DNA from: Paludibacterium sp. B53371
GTDB taxonomy: Bacteria; Pseudomonadota; Gammaproteobacteria; Burkholderiales; Chromobacteriaceae
Direction: 5' to 3'
Length of the DNA stretch: 64,000 nt
Assembly (NCBI RefSeq): GCF_018802765.1
Contig: NZ_CP069163.1
Coordinates: forward strand, 1,550,001 to 1,614,000
The notes under the pieces are model-generated. The model made no database searches and was not told the origin of the DNA. It worked only from the letters and a program-made list of their open reading frames with translations. The translations under genes were made by a program, and so were the position numbers. Shown here in pieces: positions 9,333 to 20,153 of this stretch. Position 1 is the first letter of the stretch, and each line of letters begins with the position of its first letter.

Positions 9333-10122
9333 GAAAAGATACGTTGCAGCTATGTTGGTTGTGCTGGGATTGTCCGCGTGTGCGACGCCAGATACCTATG
9401 ACGAAACGCGTGGCTGGACTGTGGACAAGCTGTATACGGAGGCCCGTTCCGAGCTGGATTCCGGTAATTATACCCGTGCAGAGAAATTATACGAAACTTT
9501 GCAGGCGCGTTATCCGTATGGCCGATATGCGCAACAGGCACAAATCGACATTGCATACACTTATTACCGCGATCATGAGGCGGAATTGGCGCTGGCCGCT
9601 TGCGATCGCTTCATCAAGTTGCATCCTTCGCACCCGAATGTCGATTACGTTTATTACCTCAAGGGCCTGATCTACCTGAATAACGACGATGGCTGGTTCG
9701 CCAAGTGGGGCGGTCAGGACATGAGCGAGCGTGACCCGAAAGCCTCGGCCAATGCCTTTGCTGCTTTCAATGAAGTGGTGACCCGTTTCCCGAATGGCAA
9801 ATATGCCGCCGACTCGCTGAAGAAAATGAACCAGCTGGTGGATGCGCTGGGCGGGTATCAAATGCACGTGGCGCGCTACTACATGAAGCGCGGTGCCTAT
9901 GTGGCAGCCGTCAACCGGGCTCAGAGCGTCGTCAGCGAATACGGTAATACCCGCTATGTGGAAGAGGCGCTGGCCATTATGGTCGAGGGCTATGGCCGGC
10001 TGGGCATGACCACGCTGCAGGGTGATGCCAGGCGTGTTCTGGCGCTTAATTATCCCAAGAGTCAGTATTTGAGCCAGCCATGGCATGAGCAGCAAATGGC
10101 CTGGTGGAAGTTCTGGAACTGA
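9331..10122 (+). CDS. bamD: Outer membrane assembly lipoprotein BamD (ComL)
   Basis: BamD is the essential lipoprotein of the BAM complex that inserts outer-membrane beta-barrels. The 263-residue precursor begins MKRYVAAMLVVLGLSACATP with a lipobox (LSAC) and continues with tetratricopeptide-like repeats (YETLQARYPYGRYAQQAQ, DRFIKLHPSHPN, AFNEVVTRFPNGKYA). An AAGGA motif lies 7-8 bases before the ATG, inside the rluD coding region. A strong terminator follows. Confidence 0.96.
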   Translation: MKRYVAAMLVVLGLSACATPDTYDETRGWTVDKLYTEARSELDSGNYTRAEKLYETLQARYPYGRYAQQAQIDIAYTYYRDHEAELALAACDRFIKLHPSHPNVDYVYYLKGLIYLNNDDGWFAKWGGQDMSERDPKASANAFAAFNEVVTRFPNGKYAADSLKKMNQLVDALGGYQMHVARYYMKRGAYVAAVNRAQSVVSEYGNTRYVEEALAIMVEGYGRLGMTTLQGDARRVLALNYPKSQYLSQPWHEQQMAWWKFWN

Positions 10123-10132
10123 CACGGCAGGT

Positions 10133-10171
10133 AAAAAAACAACGCACACCCTCGGGTGTGCGTTGTTTTTT
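10133..10171 (+). terminator. Terminator after bamD
   Basis: A long stem with ACGCACACCC paired to GGGTGTGCGT, TCG loop, flanked by an A run on the left and a T run on the right. It can act in both directions, ending bamD and the PII gene. Confidence 0.92.
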
Positions 10172-10240
10172 GTCTATTAGCAAAAATTGATGTTGTTGCC
10201 ATGGCTGGCCGGCGGGCGCATGCTTTCGCGCCAGAGGGCC

Positions 10241-10672
<432 letters not shown>

Positions 10673-10719
10673 TTACTGGTATTATGACGCGCTTTCCTGA
10701 AACTTGTCGCGGGTGCTGA

Positions 10720-13700
10720 ATGGCTCACATTATCAAGCTGCGGGGTGGAGTCGCCCTGTCACAGTTCCGTCTGGAAAAACTCATCGCCGCAGCGCAGGCT
10801 GCCGGTCTGCCTGAAATCAATCTTTCCGCCGAGTATTGGCATCTTGTCGAGAGCGATGTGCCACTCGACGCCACAGGCCAGGAATTGCTTGCCCGAGTCC
10901 TGACCTATGGCGAGCCTGCTCCGGCGGCGGAACCGGCCGGTGAGCTGTTTCTGGTGGTGCCACGTCTCGGCACGCTGTCGCCCTGGGCCTCCAAGGCCAC
11001 GGACATCGTCCATCACTGCGGTCTGACCGGCCTGCGCCGCGTCGAGCGCGCCACCGCCTATCGGGCCGCGGCCGACCGTGCACTGACCGAGGACGAGCGC
11101 AGCCAGCTGGCCGCGCTGCTGCACGATCGCATGACCGAAACCGTTCTGGCCGATTTCGACGCCGTCGAGCGTCTGTTCCTGCATGTGCCGCCACAGCCGC
11201 TGACCAGTGTCGACATCCTGTCGGGCGGCCGTTCTGCGCTGGCGCAGGCCAATCTGACGCTGGGTCTGGCTCTGTCGGCCGACGAAATCGATTATCTGGT
11301 GGAAAACTTCCAGCGCCTGCAGCGCAATCCGACCGATGTGGAACTGATGATGTTTGCTCAGGCCAATTCGGAGCATTGCCGCCACAAGATTTTCAATGCC
11401 AGCTTCGTGATTGATGGCGAAGCGCGCGACAAATCGCTGTTCCGCATGATTCGCGACACCCATGAGGCGCACCCGCAAGGTACCCTGGTGGCTTACAGCG
11501 ACAATGCCTCGGTCATCGAAGGCGCCACCGTGGGCCGTTTCTACCCGAATGCATCGGATGCCGGCTATGCCTATCACGAGGAGCCGACCCACATCCTGAT
11601 GAAGGTGGAAACCCACAACCACCCGACAGCGATTTCCCCCTTTGCCGGTGCCGCCACCGGTTCGGGCGGGGAGATCCGTGACGAAGGTGCGACCGGACGC
11701 GGCTCGCGTCCCAAGGCCGGCCTGTGTGGTTTCTCGGTCTCCAATCTGAATATCCCGGGCTTTGTGCAGCCCTGGGAACACTATCTGAAGGACCAGCCGC
11801 AATACGGGCGTCCTTCGCGCATCGCCTCGGCGCTCGACATCATGATCGAAGGCCCGATCGGCGCGGCCGCCTTCAACAACGAATTCGGCCGGCCAAACCT
11901 GACCGGTTACTTCCGTACCTTCGAAGAGATGTACCACGGCGAAATGCGCGGCTATCACAAGCCGATCATGATTGCCGGCGGTCTGGGCAATATTCAGGGG
12001 CGCCAGATCCGCAAGGATCGCATCCCGGAAGGCGCTTTGCTGATCCAGCTGGGCGGTCCTGGCCTGCTCATTGGCCTGGGGGGCGGTGCGGCCTCCAGCA
12101 TGGATACCGGGGCCAATCACGAAGACCTGGATTTCGATTCGGTGCAGCGTGGCAACCCGGAAATTCAGCGTCGCTGCCAGGAAGTGATTGACCGCTGCTG
12201 GCAGCTGGGCGAAGCCAATCCGATCGTGTCGATTCACGATGTCGGGGCGGGTGGCCTGTCAAACGCCTTCCCGGAACTGGTCAATGATGCCGGGCGTGGC
12301 GCCATTTTCAATCTGCGCGAGATTCAGCTCGAAGATGCTGGCATGACGCCGATGCAGATCTGGTCCAATGAGTCGCAGGAGCGCTATGTGCTGGCGATCC
12401 TGCCGCAGGATCTCGAGCGTTTCCGTGCCATGGCCGAGCGCGAACGCTGCCCGTTCGCCGTGGTGGGGACGGCGACCGACGACGGTCGTCTGCAGGTGCG
12501 CGATGATCATTTCAACAATCTCCCGGTCGACATGCCGATGGAGGTGTTGCTGGGCAAGCCGCCGCGCATGACGCGTGACGTCAGCAGCCGCGAGTTCGCC
12601 TTCGAAGTGTTCGATGCCGCGCAATATGACCTGCGCGAAACCGCCTACCGCGTGCTGCGCCACCCGACGGTGGCCGACAAGTCCTTCCTCATCACGATCG
12701 GTGACCGCACCGTCGGCGGTCTGACCGCGCGCGACCAGATGGTCGGACGCTGGCAGGTACCGGTAGCCGACGTTGCCGTGACCGCCATGGGCTTCAACAG
12801 CTATCTGGGCGAAGCCATGGCCATGGGCGAGCGTGCGCCGTCGGCCCTGTTCAATGCGCCGGCTTCCGGTCGTCTGGCCGTGGGCGAAGCACTCACCAAT
12901 ATTGCCGCGGCTTATGTCGGCAGTCTGTCCAACGTCAAGCTGTCGGCCAACTGGATGGCGGCTGCCGGTCACCCGGGTGAAGATGCCAACCTTTACCAGA
13001 CGGTGGAGGGCGTATCGAGTCTGGCCTGCGACATGGGGCTGTCGATTCCGGTTGGCAAGGACTCCCTGTCGATGAAGACCGTCTGGCAGGAGGGCGAGAC
13101 GCAAAAATCGGTGACAGCACCGCTGTCGCTGGTCGTGTCGGCCTTCGCGCCGGTTCAGGATGTGCGCAAGACGGTCACGCCTGACCTGAAGGACGAGAAA
13201 GACACCGACCTGATCCTGATCGACCTCGGTTATGGCCGCTGCCGTCTTGGCGGCTCGATCTACGGCCAGGTCTGGAAGCACCTGCGTGGCCGTTCGCCGG
13301 ATGTGGAGAGCCCGCAGCAACTGCAGTCGTTCTTTGACACGCTGCAAAGCCTGATTCGCGACGACATGTTGCTGGCCTATCACGACCGCTCGGATGGCGG
13401 CCTGTTCGCCACGCTGTCGGAAATGATGTTTGCCGGCCATGTCGGCCTGTCGATCGATTTGCAGGAGCTGGTGATCGAGCGCCGCAAGACCCAGCGCTAT
13501 ATTGATGACTTCGTGCAGCCGACGCCGGAAGCCGCCACCCGTGGCCGCGTCATGCGCGTGCTGTTCAATGAAGAGCTGGGCGCTGTGCTGCAGGTCAAGA
13601 AGGTGCATACCGCCGAAGTCATTTCGCGCTTCATGCAGGCGGGTATCGGTCGCGAGTTGTTTGTCCTTGGGCGCATCAACAACAAGGATCGCCTGATCAT

Positions 13701-14676
13701 CAAGCATCGTGGTCAGGAACTGTTCAACGAGAGCCGCACCGATTTGCAGCGCGCCTGGTCGGAGACCAGCTACCGTCTGCAACGCCTGCGAGACAATCCG
13801 GCCTGCGCCGACAGCGAACACTTGCTGTTGTCCAACAGCAAGTCGCGCGGCCTGTTTGCCAACCTGTCCTTCGATGTTCAGCAAGATCCGGCGGCGCCGT
13901 ACATCCAGAGCGGCCATCGTCCGCGCGTGGCAATCCTGCGCGAGCAGGGCGTCAATGGCCAGGTGGAAATGGCGGCTGCCTTTGACCGCGCCGGGTTTGC
14001 GGCCGTGGATGTGCACATGAGTGACATCCTCTCCGGGCGCCTCTCGCTGGCTGACTTCCATGGTCTGGCGGCGTGTGGCGGCTTCAGCTACGGAGACGTG
14101 CTGGGTGCCGGTGAAGGCTGGGCCAAGAGCATTCTGTTCAATGCCCGGGCGCGAGAGCAGTTCCAGGCCTTCTTCGCCCGTCAGGATGTGTTCGCGCTGG
14201 GGGTGTGCAACGGTTGCCAGATGATGTCGCACCTCTCCGGCATGATCCCGGGTGCCGAACATTGGCCGGTGTTCCGTCGCAATGCTTCCGAGCAGTTCGA
14301 GGCGCGTTTTGCCATGGTCGAAGTTGCTGATTCGCCGTCGATCTTCCTTGGCGACATGGTGGGCAGTCAGTTGCCGGTCGTGGTGAGTCACGGTGAAGGC
14401 CGGGCGGTATTTGCCGCCGGGGCGCAGGGCAAGGCGCATGTCGCTCTGCGTTACATCGATCTCGATGGCCGCGCGACGGAAACCTACCCGCTCAACCCGA
14501 ATGGCTCGCCGGCCGGTATTACCGGTCTGACCACCGAAGACGGACGCTTTACCATCATGATGCCGCACCCGGAGCGCGTGTTCCGTACCGTGCAGAACAG
14601 CTGGCACCCGGCGGACTGGGGCGAAAACGGTGCCTGGTACCGCATGTTTGCCTCTGCCCGCAAGTGGGTGGGCTGA
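10720..14676 (+). CDS. purL: Phosphoribosylformylglycinamidine synthase, single-chain
   Basis: PurL (FGAM synthase) catalyses the fourth step of de novo purine synthesis: FGAR + ATP + glutamine to FGAM. The 1318-residue protein is the large proteobacterial form, with a PurS-like N-terminal part, the duplicated AIR-synthase-like ATP domains ([35 protein letters not shown]) and a C-terminal class-I glutaminase ([32 protein letters not shown] with the nucleophilic Cys, and the catalytic HPE in [10 protein letters not shown]). It is monocistronic with a terminator behind it. Confidence 0.98.
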   Translation: MAHIIKLRGGVALSQFRLEKLIAAAQAAGLPEINLSAEYWHLVESDVPLDATGQELLARVLTYGEPAPAAEPAGELFLVVPRLGTLSPWASKATDIVHHCGLTGLRRVERATAYRAAADRALTEDERSQLAALLHDRMTETVLADFDAVERLFLHVPPQPLTSVDILSGGRSALAQANLTLGLALSADEIDYLVENFQRLQRNPTDVELMMFAQANSEHCRHKIFNASFVIDGEARDKSLFRMIRDTHEAHPQGTLVAYSDNASVIEGATVGRFYPNASDAGYAYHEEPTHILMKVETHNHPTAISPFAGAATGSGGEIRDEGATGRGSRPKAGLCGFSVSNLNIPGFVQPWEHYLKDQPQYGRPSRIASALDIMIEGPIGAAAFNNEFGRPNLTGYFRTFEEMYHGEMRGYHKPIMIAGGLGNIQGRQIRKDRIPEGALLIQLGGPGLLIGLGGGAASSMDTGANHEDLDFDSVQRGNPEIQRRCQEVIDRCWQLGEANPIVSIHDVGAGGLSNAFPELVNDAGRGAIFNLREIQLEDAGMTPMQIWSNESQERYVLAILPQDLERFRAMAERERCPFAVVGTATDDGRLQVRDDHFNNLPVDMPMEVLLGKPPRMTRDVSSREFAFEVFDAAQYDLRETAYRVLRHPTVADKSFLITIGDRTVGGLTARDQMVGRWQVPVADVAVTAMGFNSYLGEAMAMGERAPSALFNAPASGRLAVGEALTNIAAAYVGSLSNVKLSANWMAAAGHPGEDANLYQTVEGVSSLACDMGLSIPVGKDSLSMKTVWQEGETQKSVTAPLSLVVSAFAPVQDVRKTVTPDLKDEKDTDLILIDLGYGRCRLGGSIYGQVWKHLRGRSPDVESPQQLQSFFDTLQSLIRDDMLLAYHDRSDGGLFATLSEMMFAGHVGLSIDLQELVIERRKTQRYIDDFVQPTPEAATRGRVMRVLFNEELGAVLQVKKVHTAEVISRFMQAGIGRELFVLGRINNKDRLIIKHRGQELFNESRTDLQRAWSETSYRLQRLRDNPACADSEHLLLSNSKSRGLFANLSFDVQQDPAAPYIQSGHRPRVAILREQGVNGQVEMAAAFDRAGFAAVDVHMSDILSGRLSLADFHGLAACGGFSYGDVLGAGEGWAKSILFNARAREQFQAFFARQDVFALGVCNGCQMMSHLSGMIPGAEHWPVFRRNASEQFEARFAMVEVADSPSIFLGDMVGSQLPVVVSHGEGRAVFAAGAQGKAHVALRYIDLDGRATETYPLNPNGSPAGITGLTTEDGRFTIMMPHPERVFRTVQNSWHPADWGENGAWYRMFASARKWVG

Positions 14677-14697
14677 TCCGGCTGCCGCGGCAGGTGT

Positions 14698-14730
14698 AAA
14701 AAAAGGCCAGCGATGTTCGCTGGCCTTTTT
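14698..14730. terminator. Bidirectional terminator between purL and cdd
   Basis: A stem AAAGGCCAGCGA / TCGCTGGCCTTT with TGT loop, A run before and T run after, lies between convergent purL and cdd. Confidence 0.92.
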
Positions 14731-14748
14731 CGTGTGTGACGATGTCGT

Positions 14749-15159
14749 TCAGTCGAGATTCTTCGGACCGAAGGCGCCGGGCAGCAGCTGATCCAGCGTG
14801 GTGCTGATCACATCCTTGCCATTGCAGATCAGGCGGACCTGCATGGTCGGTCCGAACTCGTTGAGTACCTGACGACATCCGCCGCACGGTGGTGTAGGCA
14901 CATCGGTCGGGGTATAGACGCAGACTGCGATCACTTCTCGCATATTGGTCTGGGCGCGGGCAGCGAACACCGCTGTGCGTTCGGCGCAGTTGGTCAGCCC
15001 GAAAGAGGCATTTTCAACATTGCAGCCGGTGAACATGTGGCCGTCAGCCGTCAGGATGGCGGCACCGACGGCAAAGTGGCTGTAAGGCACATAGGCATTG
15101 GCGGCAACCTGGCGCGCGGCTGATTCCAGTTCCGACCAGTTAATTTGGCTGTTGGACAT
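14749..15159 (-). CDS. cdd: Cytidine deaminase
   Basis: A 136-residue homotetrameric-type cytidine deaminase that salvages cytidine/deoxycytidine to uridine. Zinc ligands and the catalytic Glu are seen in GLTNCAERTAVF and TPPCGGCRQVL, with the substrate motif FTGCNVENAS. The start at 15159 (MSNSQINWSELE) was chosen because a longer frame adds 29 residues unlike any Cdd N-terminus; the ribosome binding site is weak. Confidence 0.93.
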   Translation of the reverse strand: MSNSQINWSELESAARQVAANAYVPYSHFAVGAAILTADGHMFTGCNVENASFGLTNCAERTAVFAARAQTNMREVIAVCVYTPTDVPTPPCGGCRQVLNEFGPTMQVRLICNGKDVISTTLDQLLPGAFGPKNLD

Positions 15160-15416
15160 AAGGTCTCTCGTCTGCACTTGAGTGGGGAGAGGATAATCTC
15201 TCTTCATATCAAAACTGTCAATCATGATGATGATTGCAATGCTCATAACTGCCGCATTGCCAGCATCCGAGTTGTATGTAATTGAATATTTAAAATGTTT
15301 ATTGCGTGTGGCAAAAATAATTATTCTCTGTTAGGCTTAAGCCCGTTGTTGGACGAAGCGCCAAAGCGTGCAGGCGCGGGGCTTCGAAGATTACATTGGA
15401 ATATTCCATATCAATC

Positions 15417-17729
15417 ATGGGCACATCAGGCATGGAGAAAAGCGCGGGGTCGATGCTCGAAGCGCTTGGCCGGATCGTCGGGCTGTCTGCCGAACATGTG
15501 GCCGTATTGACGGCCTACAGTCATGCGCTGTTTGCCCGGCGGGACGCGCTGGCCAAACAGCTGTTCTGGTATTTGCTCAAACATACGCAAGGGGCGCGGC
15601 CGGACGTGGTCCTTGCGCGCCAGGTCGATACACTGATCCAGGCCCTGGAGCGCATGCTGACCGGCTGCAGCGATCCGGATCAGTCCGCCAGCGTGATGGC
15701 TCAGGCCGTGAAGCAGGGGGTGCCCCTGGCGGCCCTGGGCGGGCTGGCGGAGTGCCTGACCGAACATCTGGCCAATGAGGCTGCCGCGCTGACCGAGCCA
15801 TCACTGATTCGCGAGGCGCTGGAAGAAGCGTTGCGCAAACGCATGGCGCTGGACCTCATGGCGCAGTTGCAGATGGTGAGTGGCCGCGATGCCAACGCCT
15901 CTGCCGCACGTCTGTATGCCACCCTGAGCAGCGTCAGCCTGGCATTGATCAATGCCCAGAGTCGTGAACAACTATTCGAAGACATTTGCCGCCTGTGCGT
16001 CGAGCACGGCGGCTTTGCGCATGCCTGGATCGGGCAGGTCGAATTGACCGAACGGCACATTGTCCCGGTTGCCATGGCCGGCAGCGGCGCCGAATCCTTC
16101 ATCCCGGCGATTCGCATCGACTTGTCCTGCCAGTCGCCATCGGCACGTGCCATCACCAGCGGTGAAGTGCAGTGTGTGGATGAGGTCTCGCGTGAAGAGA
16201 GTCTGAAGCCCTGGCGCGAAGCCATTCTCGCCAGCGGCGTGCGCAGCATGCTGTCCATCCCGCTGCATCTCTACGGTCAGCCCGTGGGGACCCTGGTGCT
16301 GTACGCAAGGCAAAGTCACTATTTTGATCAGGATACGGTCGGCCTGGTGCGCGCCATGGCGGGGGAAATCAGCCACGCACTGGAACGACTCGATGCCATG
16401 GCCCGCAGTCAGCAGGCCGAGCACGATCTGGCCTACCTGATTCAGCACGATCCGCTCACCGGTCTGCCCAACCGGCAACTGATGCTGGAACGCATCGGGC
16501 AGATGATTCAGCACGGCGTGCCCGACAAACAGATTGGTGTGGTGACGCTGGCCATTGACGGCTTCCACGAACTGAATGCCCGCATGGGGCACGCCTCGGG
16601 CGACATGGTGCTGCGCGAAGTGGCCCTGCGCATGAGTCAGCGTGCCTTGCCGCACGGTCTGGTCGGCCGGGTCGGGGCGGCGCGATTCGTGGCCGTCAGC
16701 GACATCAGTCAGCCGCTGGACCAGCTGGTGGCTGATTTGCAGGAGGCCATGCGCGCGCCGATCCAGTGTCAGGGCGAACAGGTCAGCCTGCGCTGCAGTA
16801 TCGGCGTGGTACAGGAATATATTGCTTCGGCCGAAGCCTCGGCGCTGATGCGCTGCTCGGATCTCGCACTGATCCGTGCGCGTGAAGCGGGCGGCGGGCG
16901 TTGCCGCTTCTACGATGAGGGCATGGATGTCGAGATCCGCCGCATGCATGCCCTGCGCGGTGATTTTGCCCGTGCGCTGGCCGAAGATGAGCTCGAGCTG
17001 TTCTATCAGCCCAAGATCAATCTGGTCGACCACTCGGTCAGTGGTGTTGAGGCGCTGGTGCGCTGGCGCCGGCCGGAAGGCTATATGTCGCCCGGCGAGT
17101 TTTTCCCGGCCATTGAGCATACCGACCTGATGCGCGAGCTGGACTGGTGGGTGATGAGCGAGGCTTTGCGCCACTCCAGCGTCTGGATGGCCCAGGGCAA
17201 GCTGATCCCGGTCAGTGTCAACCTGTCTGCCATGACGCTGCGTCACGAAAGCTTCCTGCCGCGCATCCAGGCGCTGATCATGCGTCATCCGATTCCGGAT
17301 GGACATCTCGAGCTGGAAGTGCTGGAAACGGTCTCGCAGAAAGAGGCTGAAGAAATCATCCACAAGCTGGAAAGCTGCCGCGATTACGGTATTTCCATTG
17401 CCCTGGATGACTTCGGTACCGGGGCGTCCTCGCTGGTGCATCTGCAGCAGCTGCCCTTCGATACCATCAAGATCGATCAGCGCTTCGTGCGCAAGCTGCT
17501 CAAGGCCCCGGGCAATGAGGCCATTATTCGCAGCATGATCTCCTTTGCCCACTATACCGGCCGCAAACTGGTGGTAGAGGGCGTAGAGAGTCAGCCGATC
17601 TGGGATCGGTTGCTGGAGATCGGCTGCACCTCGGGACAGGGCTTTGCCATATCGGCCCCCGTGTCGGCCAGTGGCCTGATGGCGTGGATTGCCGAGCGCG
17701 AAGCCGGTGAGTCACTCAAATCGGCCTGA
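15417..17729 (+). CDS. GAF-GGDEF-EAL protein, probable c-di-GMP phosphodiesterase
   Basis: About 770 residues. The N-terminal ~140 residues are helical and resemble a globin-coupled sensor fold, but I see no proximal His where haem would bind. A GAF domain follows (YATLSSVSLALINAQSREQL to ISHALERLD). The GGDEF domain (DPLTGLPNRQLMLERIG) has GRVGAARFV where GG(D/E)EF should be, so it should not make c-di-GMP. The EAL domain keeps VEALVRW, LELEVLET, ALDDFGTG, IKIDQRFV and VVEGVES, so hydrolysis of c-di-GMP is expected. It has no transmembrane segment and is probably cytosolic. The start is uncertain: 15417 or 15432. A terminator follows. Confidence 0.85.
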   Translation: MGTSGMEKSAGSMLEALGRIVGLSAEHVAVLTAYSHALFARRDALAKQLFWYLLKHTQGARPDVVLARQVDTLIQALERMLTGCSDPDQSASVMAQAVKQGVPLAALGGLAECLTEHLANEAAALTEPSLIREALEEALRKRMALDLMAQLQMVSGRDANASAARLYATLSSVSLALINAQSREQLFEDICRLCVEHGGFAHAWIGQVELTERHIVPVAMAGSGAESFIPAIRIDLSCQSPSARAITSGEVQCVDEVSREESLKPWREAILASGVRSMLSIPLHLYGQPVGTLVLYARQSHYFDQDTVGLVRAMAGEISHALERLDAMARSQQAEHDLAYLIQHDPLTGLPNRQLMLERIGQMIQHGVPDKQIGVVTLAIDGFHELNARMGHASGDMVLREVALRMSQRALPHGLVGRVGAARFVAVSDISQPLDQLVADLQEAMRAPIQCQGEQVSLRCSIGVVQEYIASAEASALMRCSDLALIRAREAGGGRCRFYDEGMDVEIRRMHALRGDFARALAEDELELFYQPKINLVDHSVSGVEALVRWRRPEGYMSPGEFFPAIEHTDLMRELDWWVMSEALRHSSVWMAQGKLIPVSVNLSAMTLRHESFLPRIQALIMRHPIPDGHLELEVLETVSQKEAEEIIHKLESCRDYGISIALDDFGTGASSLVHLQQLPFDTIKIDQRFVRKLLKAPGNEAIIRSMISFAHYTGRKLVVEGVESQPIWDRLLEIGCTSGQGFAISAPVSASGLMAWIAEREAGESLKSA

Positions 17730-17740
17730 AACTGACCGAA

Positions 17741-17773
17741 AAAAATGCCCACCAGACAGGTGGGCATTTTTAT
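17741..17773. terminator. Bidirectional terminator between the EAL gene and prmB
   Basis: A stem AAAAATGCCCACC / GGTGGGCATTTTT with a short loop lies between two convergent stops. Confidence 0.92.
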
Positions 17774-17786
17774 TTGTCATGTCGGG

Positions 17787-18710
17787 TCATTGCAGGCCGG
17801 CGACCAGGTCCTCTCTGGTGAGCAGAAAGACGAAACCGTCGCCGCCGCTGGTTTCCAGCCAGACAAACGGCAGCTGCGGGAAAGCCGCTTCCAGGGCTTC
17901 ACGGTTGTGGCCGATTTCGACCAGCAGCACGCCACGCTCATTGAGAAACTCCGGTGCGCGACGCAGGATTTCCCGGGTGGCATCCAGGCCATCCTGGCCC
18001 GAGCCCAGGGCCAGCTCCGGCTCGTGCAGATACTCGTCGGGCAGGGCATCGACCGATTCGGCATCCACATAGGGCGGATTGGAAACGATCAGGTCGTAAC
18101 GGTCGGCCAGGCCCTCGAACAGGTCGGTATGAATCAGGTTGATCTGTTCACCCAGCCCGTACTGTTCGACGTTGATGGCGGCCACTTCCAGCGCGTCCAG
18201 CGAGATGTCCACGGCATCGATTTCGGCATCCGGATAATGATGTGCCATCTGGATCGCCAGGCAGCCGGAACCGGTACACAGATCAAGGGCGCGGTGCACC
18301 AGTTCCGGGTACTCGATCCAGGGGGCCAGGGGCTCGCCCAGCAGCTCGTAGACAAACGAGCGTGGCACGATCACCCGCTCATCGACATAGAAACTGAACT
18401 CACCCTGCCAGGCTTCGTGCGTCAGATAGGCCGTCGGAACACGCTCTTCGACTCGTCGCTCGATCAGCTCTACCACATCACGGATTTCATCCGGCAGCAG
18501 TCGTGCATCCAGGTAGGGGTCAAGCTGGTCCAGCGGCAGGTTCAGACTGGCCAGCACCAGATAGGCGGCTTCGTCGAAGGCGTTGGTCGTGCCGTGGCCA
18601 TAAGCCAGCTCTGCCTGGTTGAAACGGGTGACGGCAAAGCGCAACAGATCGCGGACGGTGTGCAGCGTCTCTGCCGCCTGACGGTAAGGCGTGTTGTTAT
18701 CCATGTTCAT
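17787..18710 (-). CDS. prmB: 50S ribosomal protein L3 N5-glutamine methyltransferase
   Basis: PrmB uses S-adenosylmethionine to methylate a glutamine of ribosomal protein L3. The 307-residue protein has a helical N-terminal domain, the SAM-binding motif DLCTGSGCLAIQMAH and the glutamine-methyltransferase signature VSNPPYVD. The substrate-loop sequence HEPELALGSGQDGLD is typical. PrmB is preferred over PrmC because of the N-terminal style (LRFAVTRFNQAELAYGHGT). It lies 2 bases downstream of the phosphohexomutase gene and is probably co-transcribed with it. Confidence 0.95.
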   Translation of the reverse strand: MNMDNNTPYRQAAETLHTVRDLLRFAVTRFNQAELAYGHGTTNAFDEAAYLVLASLNLPLDQLDPYLDARLLPDEIRDVVELIERRVEERVPTAYLTHEAWQGEFSFYVDERVIVPRSFVYELLGEPLAPWIEYPELVHRALDLCTGSGCLAIQMAHHYPDAEIDAVDISLDALEVAAINVEQYGLGEQINLIHTDLFEGLADRYDLIVSNPPYVDAESVDALPDEYLHEPELALGSGQDGLDATREILRRAPEFLNERGVLLVEIGHNREALEAAFPQLPFVWLETSGGDGFVFLLTREDLVAGLQ

Positions 18711-18712
18711 CC

Positions 18713-20086
18713 TCAGAACGGCAGCTTGGCGCTGGTGGCTTTGCCCAGTTCACGGCGGAAGTCCGCCATGATGCGCTCCAGTGCCGGCTGATTGTCGGCC
18801 TCGAAACGCAGCACGATCACCGGCGTGGTATTGGAGGCGCGCATCAGGCCGAAACCGTCGGCATACTCAACCCGCAGACCGTCCATGGTGATGACTTCTT
18901 CCGCGCCATCGAAGCGGGCGCTGGTCTGCAGCGCCTCGATCAGGCTGTGGTTTTCGCCTTCCTTGGTTTTCAGGTTCAGTTCGGGAGTCGAAACAGCGTT
19001 GGGCAGGGCGTTGAGCAGCTCGCTCGGATCTTCGACCCGCGCCAGGATTTCCAGCAGGCGGGCACCGGTATACATACCGTCGTCAAAGCCGTACCAGCGC
19101 TCCTTGAAGAACACATGGCCACTCATCTCGCCGGCCAGCAGGGCTCCGGTTTCCTTGATCTTGGCCTTGATGAAGCTGTGGCCGGTACGGCACATCACCG
19201 GCGTGCCCTTGTTTTCCTTGATCCAGGGCTTGAGCAGGCGCGTCGACTTGACGTCATAGATCACCTTGGCCTTGGGGTTGCGTTCCAGTACGTCGGCGGC
19301 ATACAGCATCAACTGGCGATCCGGCCAGATGATGTTGCCGTCCTTGGTCACCACGCCGAGACGATCGCCGTCGCCGTCGAAAGCCAGACCGATTTCCGCG
19401 TCCGTCTTTTCCAGGGCTTCGATCACGTCCTTCAGATTCTCCGGTTTGGCCGGATCGGGGTGGTGGTTGGGGAAAGTGCCATCAACATCGCAGAACAGCT
19501 CGCGTACCCGGCAGCCCAGGCGGCGGAACAGGATGGGGGCAAAGGCACCGGCCACCCCGTTACCGCAATCGACGACCACGCTGATCGGGCGGTCCAGCTT
19601 GATGTCGCCAGTAATGCGGTCGAAGTAGGCTTCGCTGATATCGGCGCTGGAGAGTTGCCCTTCGCCGCTGTCGAGATTGCCGTCGACGATACGCTGGTAC
19701 AGCGCCTGGATGTCTTCGCCCGACAGGGTGTCACCGGCCAGGACCATTTTCAGGCCGTTGTACTCCGGCGGGTTGTGGCTGCCGGTCACCATGACGCCGG
19801 ACTGCGTGCCGAGATGGTGGGTGGCGAAATACAGCATCGGCGTGGCGACGCGACCGATATCGATGACATCGATCCCCGCCGCGCGCAGACCGTCAGCCAG
19901 CGCCTCGGACAGTGCCGGGCCGGACAGGCGGCCATCGCGGCCGATGACGACCTGGCTGACCTTGCGGGCGCGCGCTTCCGAGCCAATGGCCTGGCCGATC
20001 AGGCGGGTGGTTTCCACGGTCAGCGTCTTGTCGACGATGCCTCGAATATCGTAAGCCTTGAAGATGTCTTTGGAGAGTTTGTTCAT
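18713..20086 (-). CDS. Phosphomannomutase / phosphoglucomutase
   Basis: A 457-residue alpha-D-phosphohexomutase (AlgC/ManB-like) interconverting hexose 6- and 1-phosphates for LPS, exopolysaccharide or glycogen precursors. Visible motifs are IFKAYDIRGIV, the phosphoserine loop VMVTGSHNPPEYNG, the Mg-binding DGDGDRLGVV and the sugar-binding GEMSGHVFF. The C-terminal phosphate loop is in RASNTTPVIVLRFEA. It is followed after 2 bases by prmB and lies downstream of trpGD on the same strand. Confidence 0.95.
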   Translation of the reverse strand: MNKLSKDIFKAYDIRGIVDKTLTVETTRLIGQAIGSEARARKVSQVVIGRDGRLSGPALSEALADGLRAAGIDVIDIGRVATPMLYFATHHLGTQSGVMVTGSHNPPEYNGLKMVLAGDTLSGEDIQALYQRIVDGNLDSGEGQLSSADISEAYFDRITGDIKLDRPISVVVDCGNGVAGAFAPILFRRLGCRVRELFCDVDGTFPNHHPDPAKPENLKDVIEALEKTDAEIGLAFDGDGDRLGVVTKDGNIIWPDRQLMLYAADVLERNPKAKVIYDVKSTRLLKPWIKENKGTPVMCRTGHSFIKAKIKETGALLAGEMSGHVFFKERWYGFDDGMYTGARLLEILARVEDPSELLNALPNAVSTPELNLKTKEGENHSLIEALQTSARFDGAEEVITMDGLRVEYADGFGLMRASNTTPVIVLRFEADNQPALERIMADFRRELGKATSAKLPF

Positions 20087-20119
20087 GATTGTCGGGTAAT
20101 TTCAATCAGGTAAATGGCA

Positions 20120-20143
20120 TCGGCCGACCTCGTGGCCGGCCGA
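20120..20143 (-). terminator. GC-rich hairpin after trpD
   Basis: A 7-bp perfect stem (TCGGCCG / CGGCCGA) lies 11 bases past the trpD stop and 34 bases before the phosphohexomutase start. There is no T tract, so it may only attenuate or stabilise the RNA. Confidence 0.4.
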
Positions 20144-20153
20144 CAGAATGTGT

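Noticed and set aside
10759-12237. A 492-codon frame opposite the 5' half of purL
   Set aside because: Antisense shadow without motifs or ribosome binding site.
12259-14607. A 782-codon open frame on the strand opposite purL
   Set aside because: It mirrors purL codon structure, has the His/Arg/Gln-rich composition of a GC-rich antisense frame and no recognisable motif.
15972-17552. A 526-codon frame opposite the EAL gene
   Set aside because: Shadow frame; the plus-strand product has clear GAF, GGDEF and EAL motifs.
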